Origin: Teredinibacter turnerae T7901
GTDB taxonomy: Bacteria > Pseudomonadota > Gammaproteobacteria > Pseudomonadales > Cellvibrionaceae
Reading direction: 5' to 3'
Length of the DNA stretch: 64,000 nucleotides
Assembly (NCBI RefSeq): GCF_000023025.1
Contig: NC_012997.1
Span: 4,399,125-4,463,124, forward strand
In this document: piece after piece, positions 54,137 through 62,373 of the stretch
Position numbering within the stretch: position 1 is the stretch's first letter
Layout: each line of letters opens with the position of its first letter
Made by a program: the position numbers and the translations under genes
The notes under the pieces: model-generated
What the model saw: only the letters and a program-made list of their open reading frames with translations
What the model was told of the DNA's origin: nothing
Databases searched by the model: none

Positions 54137-55518
54137 AACATGCCGTGCGCGCTCAACAAAGCAGCTTCGGTGATGCCCCACAGATTTTGATTGGCGAGCG
54201 CAACTTCGGGATTGACCCCATAAATAATAGCGCCGATGAGTTGTTGCTCACTATTTCGAAGGGGTATCGAAATGTGCACCAGAAACTGAGCAGTAGAGGC
54301 GTCGAAACGAATAGGACTCACCACATAGGCCACTTCGGGTTGCGCGGTGAGCCTGCTGAACTTATCTTCATCACCCTGATAAAAATCGGAAGTCGCATCA
54401 GTCGCGGCCAGGTTAAACCCCTGTTTATCAACTAGGATAATTTCCCGTAGCAACCCTTTCGTCCGGACTTCGGCTGCCTTCAGTATGTGTGCTAACTCAC
54501 CTTCATACACTGCAGTTATATCGGCCGACCTTTTACGCCCAGTAAGGAACTCGCGGTACGTTGAATCCCAATAATCCACAGTCGCTGTAGAAAATCGTAC
54601 ATCGTTGTTTCGCGTTGCCAGTGTTTGAGCAATTAAAGATGTGCCCTGCAAGCGATCGTGAAGCGATTTTAGCTTATCAACCATAAGCGCGCGTTCATGT
54701 GAATCCACAACGGTTGAGCCCGGCTGACATTCGCTCAATACCCCATTAAATTTTTGAACAAAATTAGGATTTCTATCGAGAAAACGGTGAGAAAAAGCGA
54801 TTACTTTCGGTACATATTTTACAAAGTACCGGTGGTACGCCTGCAGCTGTTCAAATTTTTGTGAATACTCAGGGGAAGACAACTGAAAGTCGTCCACTAA
54901 AATGCTGTCGAATCGCTGTGACAAAAACATATTCAGCAGGATACCAAGATCCACACCGCGACCGCGAATAGGATACCCACGCTGTTCCAGCCAAGCTTCC
55001 TGTGACGACCCCAGCACTACGCCCAGCCGACCAAAATGGTCTGCGCTCAGAGCCTGATCAACGGCCGGGGTATTGACCGAGCTGTAAATAAACCACTTCT
55101 CCAGCGCCACCGGATCGCTGGTGACCGCTTGGTTTATCTGACCGTAAAACTCCGGCGTAATCGTTAAAATCGCATCGACCCGACTGGTTTCCAAATTGCG
55201 CAACGCGCGTTTTTGCGGATAGGCGGTAATTTTGTAATGCCATTGCATACGCTTAAGAGCACATTCCAACGTATCGACAGAGCGGCCGCGAGGCTCCCCG
55301 TCCACCATCTCCTGGTAGGGGGGCGCCAAAAAAGTTGCGACTTCGAGTGTTGTCTTTTCCGTTGCTGTCGCAGGGTTAAAAAGGCATAACAACGCCAGAG
55401 GAAGAGTGTGGGCTGCAGAACGCAGGCTGCGATAATGAACTAGACGTTGAAGAGTGCGACAACAAATTTTCACAATACAGTTTGAACTTTGAGTGGTTTT
55501 CGAGCAAAAAGCGCGCAC
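54133..55518 (-). CDS. Periplasmic substrate-binding protein with C-terminal cache-like domain
   Basis: A 461-residue secreted protein. The start is GTG at 55518; a GTG at 55473 would give a shorter signal (VKICCRTLQRL, cut near ATA). The first domain (TLEVATFLAPPYQEMVDGEPRGRSVDTLE) is a family-3 solute-binding fold. The C-terminal part (REIILVDKQGFNLAATDATSDFYQGDEDKFSRL, IDRF-like YVVSPI) is a PDC/cache-like sensor fold of the type that usually ends in a signalling domain, but no kinase, GGDEF or TM helix follows. It overlaps the PepSY stop tail-to-tail by 4 bases. It may be a sensor or scavenging protein for an amino-acid-like ligand. Confidence 0.8.
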   Translation of the reverse strand: MRAFCSKTTQSSNCIVKICCRTLQRLVHYRSLRSAAHTLPLALLCLFNPATATEKTTLEVATFLAPPYQEMVDGEPRGRSVDTLECALKRMQWHYKITAYPQKRALRNLETSRVDAILTITPEFYGQINQAVTSDPVALEKWFIYSSVNTPAVDQALSADHFGRLGVVLGSSQEAWLEQRGYPIRGRGVDLGILLNMFLSQRFDSILVDDFQLSSPEYSQKFEQLQAYHRYFVKYVPKVIAFSHRFLDRNPNFVQKFNGVLSECQPGSTVVDSHERALMVDKLKSLHDRLQGTSLIAQTLATRNNDVRFSTATVDYWDSTYREFLTGRKRSADITAVYEGELAHILKAAEVRTKGLLREIILVDKQGFNLAATDATSDFYQGDEDKFSRLTAQPEVAYVVSPIRFDASTAQFLVHISIPLRNSEQQLIGAIIYGVNPEVALANQNLWGITEAALLSAHGMF

Positions 55519-55664
55519 TGAGTATAATGTAAATCGCTACGAAATCACGCTATAACTGATAACTGGTTCGCCTTTTGTTGTATTCAAAACCCTTGTGAAA
55601 AACAGGGCAATTGTGCGGATACATTGATGTAAAAAATTGTTTTTTTAACCTGCAACAGCACCCA

Positions 55665-55688
55665 GTGCTGATGAAAATACATCAGCAC
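55665..55688 (-). terminator. Terminator at end of the cyd operon
   Basis: Nine-bp perfect stem GTGCTGATG (55665-55673) / CATCAGCAC (55680-55688), 6-base loop, about 20 bases after the last gene of the cyd operon in its direction. Read leftward the tail is CTGGGTGCTGTTG, with only modest T. Confidence 0.55.
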
Positions 55689-55709
55689 GACGAGTCACAA
55701 TTTTGCGTA

Positions 55710-56060
55710 CTAACGGTCCTCGGCCTCAAGCGCATCAAACGCTTCCATCGCTTCCGCCGCGTGCATTAGACCGGGGCCTCCGCCCATATAGACGCTCATC
55801 GCCAACACCTCAGTTAATTCTTCGCGGGAAGCACCCAGCTCTTTCAGGTTCTTCACATGGAACGCGATGCAACCTTCACACTGCCGCGCAATGCCTATGC
55901 CGAGCGCAACAAACTCTTTTACTTTCTCACTAAGTGCACCCTCCTTCAGCGCCGCTTTAGACATGGCATAAAAAGCATTCATGGTTTCGGGTTGAGCTTT
56001 TTGTAGTTCGCGTGCATAAGTGCGAATACGCGTGCGGGTAGTTTCATAACGATCAGACAT
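55710..56060 (-). CDS. AhpD-like carboxymuconolactone decarboxylase-family protein
   Basis: A 116-residue protein of the CMD/AhpD fold. It has C61-E-G-C64 followed by H68 (CEGCIAFHVKNL), the redox and proton relay of alkyl-hydroperoxidase-type members. Its C-terminal segment LTEVLAMSVYMGGGPGLMHAAEAMEAFD is the family helix. It should be a cytosolic thiol peroxidase or disulfide reductase. It follows cydC by 5 bases on the same strand, so it is part of the cyd operon. A lactone-decarboxylase role is excluded by the CxxC motif but not proved. Confidence 0.86.
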   Translation of the reverse strand: MSDRYETTRTRIRTYARELQKAQPETMNAFYAMSKAALKEGALSEKVKEFVALGIGIARQCEGCIAFHVKNLKELGASREELTEVLAMSVYMGGGPGLMHAAEAMEAFDALEAEDR

Positions 56061-56065
56061 GGCAA

Positions 56066-57637
56066 TTACTCCTGCAGTGCCAATGACAGAGGGCAGCCCG
56101 GTGGGCTGTCGAGGTTTATAACGGTGTGTCCGCCTAACGCATCCATGACGCGATGAGACGCAATAACAACAAGCGTTTGAGTCGCCTGCTGACGCAGACG
56201 AGCAGCGAGGATATTTGCGGTTTTTTCATCCAGGCCATCGAAGGGTTCATCCAGCAACCAGATCTCTGCGCCCGTAAGCCAGGCTCGCGCAAGCCCCAAG
56301 CGTTTGCGTTCGCCACCCGACAGCACCCGCCCTTTTTCGCCTATCCAGATATCCAGTTCCGCGGCAAGATAACCCAGCCCAGCGAAATCCAACGCAGCAA
56401 CCAGACGTGATTCACCCGCCCCCAGGTCGGCAATGCGCAAATTTTCCCGCAAAGTGGCAGACAACACATATGGCTGCTGGGCGCAATAGTGAATGCTTCC
56501 TGCAGACGCCATACGCCCTTGCTCATTTGCCGTCAGCAAGCCTGACAGCGCTAGCATGAGCGATGATTTACCCGCACCCGAGGAAGCAGTGAGAACAACA
56601 GGCGCTCCGGCTCGAAGTGTGCACGTGATCGGCTGCCCCGTGCGACAACCTCGCCGCCAGGTGAAGTTGTCCAGTTGAATCTCAGATTTGGAGATGGTGG
56701 TTTGCGAACCCGAAGTGATAGACACCGGCGACTGCGATGGCGATGGCGAACTGAGGTCCGCCGCAATCGCCGCTGCGGCAAGTTTTGCCTGCTCCGCAGG
56801 TACCAGCGCACGCATTAAAGGGCTGAGCCATTCGGGAACAGCCAGTAACGCTAATGGCAGTAACAATAATAACGGGTTGCCTAATGCGCTTTCGGGCAGC
56901 CACAGAAAACACGCGAACACCGACAACAGCGAAAGCCCTCTCAGCCCCCTCAGCCCAATGTCTTGCTGCTTGCGTAATGCGCTTTGAGCACTTTGCCACT
57001 CACTTTGCTCACGCGCCAACCCGGCGCAGCCATCGCGCAGAGACCACAGAGACGCATTGCGTAATTGTTCGTCCAGTGCTGCCCGGTAGCTCGCCTGTGT
57101 AGCAAGCTGCGCTGCGACCAAGGGCGCGAGCGTGCGTTTTTGCCACACAGTGAACCCGCCCAACAGCAAACCGAAACCAACCGCGATCGGCAACCATTCC
57201 GGTAGATAAACATCCACCACAAACAAGAGCGCGATGGCTAAACCGACACCGCTCGCCAGCGGTACCCACACTGACAAGGTGCGATTTGCCAGCGCGTTAA
57301 TATGTTGATCCAGCTTTTGCGCCTCATCTTCTTTCGGTATTTCCGTACTGGCTTTCAGCACGCGTTGAAACAGTTGTTCTCGCAAGAACTGTAATCGGTC
57401 AAGTAACCTCTCGTGCGCAAAATAGTTAAACCCATAGCCCGCACCAATGCGGGTAAACGCCAGCAGGCGAATTGACGCCGCCGGTATGACATAGTTAAAC
57501 GTCGCGGCGACGCCTACTAAGCCCGCGAGCGCTGAAGCCGCAATAAACCAACCAGACAACAGTAAGAGCGCAAGGCTGGTGGCAGCAGCAACAAATGCCA
57601 GGATAAAGGCTTCGGGCTGGCGCGGCATTAAGCGCAT
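56066..57637 (-). CDS. cydC: Thiol reductant ABC exporter subunit CydC
   Basis: A 523-residue half-transporter: an N-terminal six-helix ABC exporter domain, then an ATPase domain with Walker A (TASSGAGKSSLML), signature LSGGERKRLGLARAWL and Walker B WLLDEPFDGLD. With CydD it exports cysteine and glutathione across the inner membrane, which cytochrome bd assembly needs. I chose 57637 (MRLMPRQPEAF, AGGAAG about 6 bases upstream) over the TTG start of the longer frame at 57661. The start overlaps the cydD stop by 10 bases, so translation is coupled. It is shorter than E. coli CydC (573). Confidence 0.94.
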   Translation of the reverse strand: MRLMPRQPEAFILAFVAAATSLALLLLSGWFIAASALAGLVGVAATFNYVIPAASIRLLAFTRIGAGYGFNYFAHERLLDRLQFLREQLFQRVLKASTEIPKEDEAQKLDQHINALANRTLSVWVPLASGVGLAIALLFVVDVYLPEWLPIAVGFGLLLGGFTVWQKRTLAPLVAAQLATQASYRAALDEQLRNASLWSLRDGCAGLAREQSEWQSAQSALRKQQDIGLRGLRGLSLLSVFACFLWLPESALGNPLLLLLPLALLAVPEWLSPLMRALVPAEQAKLAAAAIAADLSSPSPSQSPVSITSGSQTTISKSEIQLDNFTWRRGCRTGQPITCTLRAGAPVVLTASSGAGKSSLMLALSGLLTANEQGRMASAGSIHYCAQQPYVLSATLRENLRIADLGAGESRLVAALDFAGLGYLAAELDIWIGEKGRVLSGGERKRLGLARAWLTGAEIWLLDEPFDGLDEKTANILAARLRQQATQTLVVIASHRVMDALGGHTVINLDSPPGCPLSLALQE

Positions 57638-59292
57638 AAGGCTTCCTCGCATTCCCGACAAATAAGCCTCTTCGCGTCAACATCAACGCGCCAGTGGCGG
57701 TTAAAAAACGGGGACATTTCGGTGTGGTGCCCAACCCAAAGCACGGTTTTATGCTTAAAACAGCGCTGTAGTAAGAGACTTAACCGAGTCGCCTGGTGCT
57801 CACCCAAATGGGCGGTTGGCTCGTCTAAGACGACGATGGGACGGTCGAAGAACAACAGTCTCGCCAGCGCGAGGCGCTGCAACTGGCCTCCGGAAAGCGG
57901 CGGATAATCGCCGAGCAACGTATCTAAGCCGTGGGGTAATTGCGCCAGCCAATCTGCCAGTTCCACCCTGGCCAACAAGGCTGTTAGATGTTCATCCTCG
58001 CCGCGAGTACCCAGCGTAATATTAACGCGCACGCTACCACGTAACGTGGTTGGCTGTTGACTAAACCAGGCAACTTGCGACAGTGGCAGCGCCCAGTCCA
58101 GGTTAGTCTGTTGCGGGCGCAGGCCAAGCATGCATTCCAATAAGGATGTTTTCCCACTGCCAGACGGCCCTTCCAGCAGCACTCGGTCACCAGGCGCTAA
58201 ACACAGGTCAGAGGCACAAAGCAGGTTCTCTCCCTGAGCACCATAAATCTGTATATTGCGTTGTTGAACAGGCAATGCTTGAGTAGGAAGGCTACCGCGG
58301 AAATCCAGTAGCGCATGCAATTCAGCGGCAGCGCCAATCGCTTGGGCACGCAAGTGGTAATTGCGCCCGAGTTCTTTCAATTCACTGAAAAAAACTGGTG
58401 CCAGCAAAAGTAAAAATAAGCCTTCTGCCAGAGTTAGGCCGCTCCCCCAGCTGCCAAACGTAATCTCACCCAGCAAACTGAAACCTACGAAGACTGCCAC
58501 CAGCGCCATCCCCAGCGTAGCAAAAAAATCCAATACGGCTGACGACAGGAACGCGAGCCGCAACACTTCCATCGTGCGTGTTTTTAATTGCTTACCGGCG
58601 CGATTAAATGTGGTTTGCTCGTGCGAAATTGCGTTGTGTACATGTAAAAGTTGACGCGCGTTGAGGCGGTCGAGAAATAAACCCGCCAAGCGCTCCAGCC
58701 CGATAAAATTACGCTGCTGCGCGGCGGCCGCGCCCTTGCCCACCAGCCACATAAACAGCGGAATTAACGGAGCGGCAACGGCAAGCAACAACGCTGCAAG
58801 CCAACTGACGGGTGCAACCAACAGAAGTACCAGCAGAGGCACCATTCCCGCGACCTGCTGCTGGGTCACATAATCGGCAAAATACGGCGGTAACGCCGGA
58901 ATTCTTTGCGTAAAAAACGACTGCCATTCGCCGATAGACCTGTCCCGTACTATGGCTAAGCTGCGGCTTTCGAGTGCACGCGTCAACTGTTGTTGATAGT
59001 ACTCTAGCAGTTGATCAGTGCAGCGCTGTTTCGCCCGGTCAATTAAACCTGTGAGCATCCATTGCAATACAAAACAACCGGCCAGACTGGCAAGCCAGGC
59101 CGGCTCAGGAGACGACCGCTCGATAACAGCATTGGCGATTAGCCGCGCAATCAACCACAGCCCAAATGCTATTACCGCAAAACGTCCAATTGAAAGCGCG
59201 ATAATTCGCATTAACGCAGGACGTTGTTGTCGCGCCTGAGCCTTTAGCCAGCCAACCGCATCGGCGGTAGAGGTTTCCGGCGCGAGCACCAC
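57628..59292 (-). CDS. cydD: Thiol reductant ABC exporter subunit CydD
   Basis: A 554-residue half-transporter with GTG start at 59292, one base inside the cydX stop (TAGTGG). The membrane domain carries an SIGEWQSFFTQRIPALPPYFADYVTQQ-type region, and the ATPase domain has Walker A GPSGSGKT, signature LSGGQLQRLALARLL and Walker B VVLDEPTAHLG. It forms the heterodimer CydDC with the gene downstream. Length is close to E. coli CydD (588). It is fourth in the operon cydA-cydB-cydX-cydD-cydC. Confidence 0.95.
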   Translation of the reverse strand: MVLAPETSTADAVGWLKAQARQQRPALMRIIALSIGRFAVIAFGLWLIARLIANAVIERSSPEPAWLASLAGCFVLQWMLTGLIDRAKQRCTDQLLEYYQQQLTRALESRSLAIVRDRSIGEWQSFFTQRIPALPPYFADYVTQQQVAGMVPLLVLLLVAPVSWLAALLLAVAAPLIPLFMWLVGKGAAAAQQRNFIGLERLAGLFLDRLNARQLLHVHNAISHEQTTFNRAGKQLKTRTMEVLRLAFLSSAVLDFFATLGMALVAVFVGFSLLGEITFGSWGSGLTLAEGLFLLLLAPVFFSELKELGRNYHLRAQAIGAAAELHALLDFRGSLPTQALPVQQRNIQIYGAQGENLLCASDLCLAPGDRVLLEGPSGSGKTSLLECMLGLRPQQTNLDWALPLSQVAWFSQQPTTLRGSVRVNITLGTRGEDEHLTALLARVELADWLAQLPHGLDTLLGDYPPLSGGQLQRLALARLLFFDRPIVVLDEPTAHLGEHQATRLSLLLQRCFKHKTVLWVGHHTEMSPFFNRHWRVDVDAKRLICRECEEALCA

Positions 59293-59411
59293 TAGCCCTC
59301 AGACTCGTCGATGGAACGATCAAGATCTTCAGTGGCTTCGAGCCACATTGCGTTAATGATGCCGAACGAGCACGCCAGCAAAACGCCAAGAATCCAAGTG
59401 AAATACCACAT
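59292..59411 (-). CDS. cydX: CydX/YbgT small subunit of cytochrome bd
   Basis: A 39-residue protein, too short for usual gene calling. It reads MWYFTWILGVLLACSFGIIN followed by AMWLEATED and a short acidic tail, matching the CydX signature (MWYFxWxLG, a single helix, AxWxE). CydX is a one-helix subunit stabilising the hemes of the CydAB oxidase. It begins 11 bases after the cydB stop, and its TAG overlaps the cydD GTG by one base. Confidence 0.95.
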   Translation of the reverse strand: MWYFTWILGVLLACSFGIINAMWLEATEDLDRSIDESEG

Positions 59412-59422
59412 GCAATTTTCTC

Positions 59423-60562
59423 CTAGTAAAGCGAATGGCTGTTTTGTTCAATATGCTGCTCGCTGAGACGACCGCGCATACAATAGAAACCCCATGCGGT
59501 ATAAGCCAACACGACAGGGACAAAAAACATCGCAACCCAGAACATAATTGATAAGGTCAGATGACTGGATGTCGCATCCCACACAGTCAGTGATGCATTC
59601 GCCATTTCACTGCTCGGCATTAAAAACGGAAACATTGAAAATCCGGCGGTCAAAATAACGCCCGCGATAGAGAGTGCACTAAACACAAATGCCCAGCCTG
59701 CCTGATGGCGACGTGAGAAAAACACAACCAGTATCGGCATTACCAAACCCAACACAGGAGCGCACTCCATCCACGGATAAAGTCGGTAATTCGCAAGCCA
59801 TCCGCCAGCAACCGTTGCCACGGTTTTGTGCAGCGGGTTGGATGCTGCCGCACCATTCACCGCGGATGTAATGACGTAACCGTCCAACCCAAATGCCACC
59901 CATAATCCCGCAAGGGCAAATAAAAGCGTCGTAGCCAAAGCCAGGATACTGGCAACCTGTTCAGCGCGGACGCGCAGTTGATCGGTTGTTTTCATTTGTA
60001 ACCAGGTTGCGCCATGCATCAGTAACATAGCAACGCTGATCAACCCTGACAGCAATGCAAAGGGTGATAACAATCCGAAAAAAGAACCAACAAAAGTTGC
60101 TTTCAGGTTAGTATCGAGCACAAAGGGCACACCGAGCAAAAGATTGCCGAATGCGACACCAAAAATCAGCGATGGCACCAGGCCGCCCGCAAATAGCAAC
60201 CAATCCCAGGTTGCACGCCAGGTAGCGTTCTCAAGTTTACTGCGATAGTCAAAACCCAATGGGCGCATCCACAGCGCGGCGAGCGTGAGCATCAACGCTA
60301 AATAAAACCCGGAAAATGCGGTGGCGTAGATCATCGGCCAGGCCGCGAAAATAGCGCCGCCAGCGGTAATAAACCACACCTGGTTCCCGTCCCAATGTGG
60401 GCCGATTGTATTAATCATCACCCGGCGCTCGTTATCCGTTTTGCCCACCAGCGTAAGCAGTGCACCTACGCCCAGATCAAAACCGTCCGTTACCGCAAAG
60501 CCAATTAGCAGCACGCCTACCAGCAGCCACCAGATCACTCGTAATGTTTCATAATCGATCAT
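59423..60562 (-). CDS. cydB: Cytochrome bd ubiquinol oxidase subunit II (CydB)
   Basis: A 379-residue membrane protein with eight to nine helices. The start MIDYETLRVIWWLLVGVLLIGFAVTDGFDLGVGALL is the CydB N-terminus, containing the conserved GFAVTDGFDLGVG. Further motifs are GPHWDGNQVWFITAGGAIFAAWP and ECAPVLG. CydB pairs with CydA. The ATG overlaps the cydA stop (ATGA). Length matches E. coli CydB (379). It is upstream of cydX with an 11-base gap. Confidence 0.97.
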   Translation of the reverse strand: MIDYETLRVIWWLLVGVLLIGFAVTDGFDLGVGALLTLVGKTDNERRVMINTIGPHWDGNQVWFITAGGAIFAAWPMIYATAFSGFYLALMLTLAALWMRPLGFDYRSKLENATWRATWDWLLFAGGLVPSLIFGVAFGNLLLGVPFVLDTNLKATFVGSFFGLLSPFALLSGLISVAMLLMHGATWLQMKTTDQLRVRAEQVASILALATTLLFALAGLWVAFGLDGYVITSAVNGAAASNPLHKTVATVAGGWLANYRLYPWMECAPVLGLVMPILVVFFSRRHQAGWAFVFSALSIAGVILTAGFSMFPFLMPSSEMANASLTVWDATSSHLTLSIMFWVAMFFVPVVLAYTAWGFYCMRGRLSEQHIEQNSHSLY

Positions 60563-62106
60563 GCGTCTACTCCTGGAATAGCGTCTTGGGAATGCAGTTG
60601 CGGGCCTTTGCGCGCGAATTTAAGCATGAGATAAAAACCAGCAATAAACATTGCAGTGTAAAACACCGTAATCATCGCGAGAGATATCACTACATCGCTG
60701 ACTGCAAGATTCGATACCGCCGTGTGCACGGGCAGGATTTCGGCGATAGCCCAGGGTTGGCGGCCATATTCCGCCACAAACCAGCCAGCTTCACTGGCAA
60801 CCCACGGCAGAGGCAAACTGAAGAACGCGAGTTTGAGTAACCAGCGCGGTTTGTCGATTGCATGACGCGCGCTAAACCAAAAAGCCAACCCAAACACCAG
60901 GAGCATAATAAAACCGGCTGCCACCATAATACGAAACGCAAAAAACATGGGCGCTACCGGCGGCACACTGTACTCCACGGCTTTGTCTACGGCCTCGGAA
61001 CTGGGCTGGGTAATATCGTCCGCAAAAGGTTCCAGCAACAGGCCGTAACCAAGGTCACTACTTTTCTGCGCAAACACGATTTCCTCTTGCGCAGTCAGGC
61101 CCTGGGTTTTCATTTTTTGTAACAACCGATTGGCGTCGGCACCACTGAGTATGCGTTCGCGGTGTTCTTCTTTTAAATCCTTTAAGCCCTGTACAGGTTC
61201 ATCCAAGGAACGAGTGGCAATCAGCCCCATCACGTAGGGAATTTTAATCGCGTAATCGGTGTGCTGGGTTTCTTCATTGGGAATACCAAACAAGGTAAAT
61301 GCAGCAGGAGGTTCGTGTGTGTTCCATTCAGCCTCCACTGCCGCAAGCTTGGTTTTCTGTACGTCGCCCAGTTCGTATCCGCTTTCATCGCCCAACACAA
61401 TAACCGAAACCGCAGAGGCGAATCCGAAACTTGCCGCAATCGCAAATGAACGTCGTGCGAAAGCCACATGCTGCTTTCGCAAGAGATAATACGAAGAAAT
61501 TGCCAAAACGAACATTGCACCAGTGACATAACCCGCGGACACCGTATGAACAAATTTAACCTGAGCCACAGGGTTGAAAATCAGGTCCGCAAAACTCGCC
61601 ATCTCCATGCGCATGGTTTCGGGGTTAAACACGGAACCTTCTGGATTTTGCATCCACCCGTTGGCAATGAGAATCCACAGTGCGGAAAAATTACTACCCA
61701 ACGCAACGCACCAGGTTACCGCCAGATGCTTCACCTTACTTAAGCGATCCCAGCCGAAGAAAAACAAGCCGATAAACGTCGACTCTAAAAAAAATGCCAT
61801 AAGCCCTTCAATAGCCAAGGGGGCACCGAATATATCGCCGACGTAATGGGAGTAATACGACCAGTTCATGCCAAACTGGAATTCCATAGTGATGCCGGTG
61901 GCAACACCTATCGCGAAGTTTATACCGAAGAGCTTGCCCCAGAATTTTGTCATTTCACGATAAATAGGCTTGCCGGTCATCACATAGACCGATTCCATAA
62001 TCGCTAATATAAAGGTCATGCCCAGCGTGAGCGGGACAAAAATAAAGTGATACATCGCGGTAATGGCAAATTGCCAACGCGATAGTTCAACCAGCGTTTC
62101 GTTCAT
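60559..62106 (-). CDS. cydA: Cytochrome bd ubiquinol oxidase subunit I (CydA)
   Basis: A 515-residue subunit carrying hemes b558, b595 and d. The heme ligand His is H20 (TAMYHFIFVPLTLG; H19 in E. coli), and the quinol/heme region VATGITMEFQFGMNWSYYSHYVGDIFGAPLAIEG is intact. A long Q-loop with LTAQEEIVFAQKSSDLGYGLLLEP indicates the E. coli-like type. Bd oxidases reduce oxygen at low concentrations and resist cyanide and NO. Start 62106 has CTGGAG about 9 bases upstream. First gene of the cyd operon; a near-consensus Anr/FNR box lies 131 bases before it. Confidence 0.97.
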   Translation of the reverse strand: MNETLVELSRWQFAITAMYHFIFVPLTLGMTFILAIMESVYVMTGKPIYREMTKFWGKLFGINFAIGVATGITMEFQFGMNWSYYSHYVGDIFGAPLAIEGLMAFFLESTFIGLFFFGWDRLSKVKHLAVTWCVALGSNFSALWILIANGWMQNPEGSVFNPETMRMEMASFADLIFNPVAQVKFVHTVSAGYVTGAMFVLAISSYYLLRKQHVAFARRSFAIAASFGFASAVSVIVLGDESGYELGDVQKTKLAAVEAEWNTHEPPAAFTLFGIPNEETQHTDYAIKIPYVMGLIATRSLDEPVQGLKDLKEEHRERILSGADANRLLQKMKTQGLTAQEEIVFAQKSSDLGYGLLLEPFADDITQPSSEAVDKAVEYSVPPVAPMFFAFRIMVAAGFIMLLVFGLAFWFSARHAIDKPRWLLKLAFFSLPLPWVASEAGWFVAEYGRQPWAIAEILPVHTAVSNLAVSDVVISLAMITVFYTAMFIAGFYLMLKFARKGPQLHSQDAIPGVDA

Positions 62107-62236
62107 GCACTAGGCTCCAGGAAAGAGAATCAGGCTTCGCGGATGCGAGACTCTTTATTAGAATATACTTATATTCATGTGGCAACTAGCGCGCCAATGG
62201 GATATAGGGGGTGCAACCGTCAAATTAGCGGCTTGG

Positions 62237-62250
62237 GTGACATAGATCAA
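62237..62250. promoter_or_regulatory. Anr/FNR-box upstream of cydA
   Basis: GTGACATAGATCAA matches the FNR/Anr consensus TTGAYnnnnRTCAA at nine of ten positions (only the first base differs), at 131-144 bases upstream of the cydA ATG. Anr/FNR proteins bind such sites at low oxygen, and the cyd operon is a common target. Confidence 0.7.
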
Positions 62251-62373
62251 AAAGATGAGACAAGGACAGAAGGGATAATCTCGATCGCGACTTATGCGCG
62301 CCAAACCCTTGTGACAAACCCTAGTACCAATCCCTAGTACTATCTATCCCTCGTACTGCACCAAAAAAAGCGG

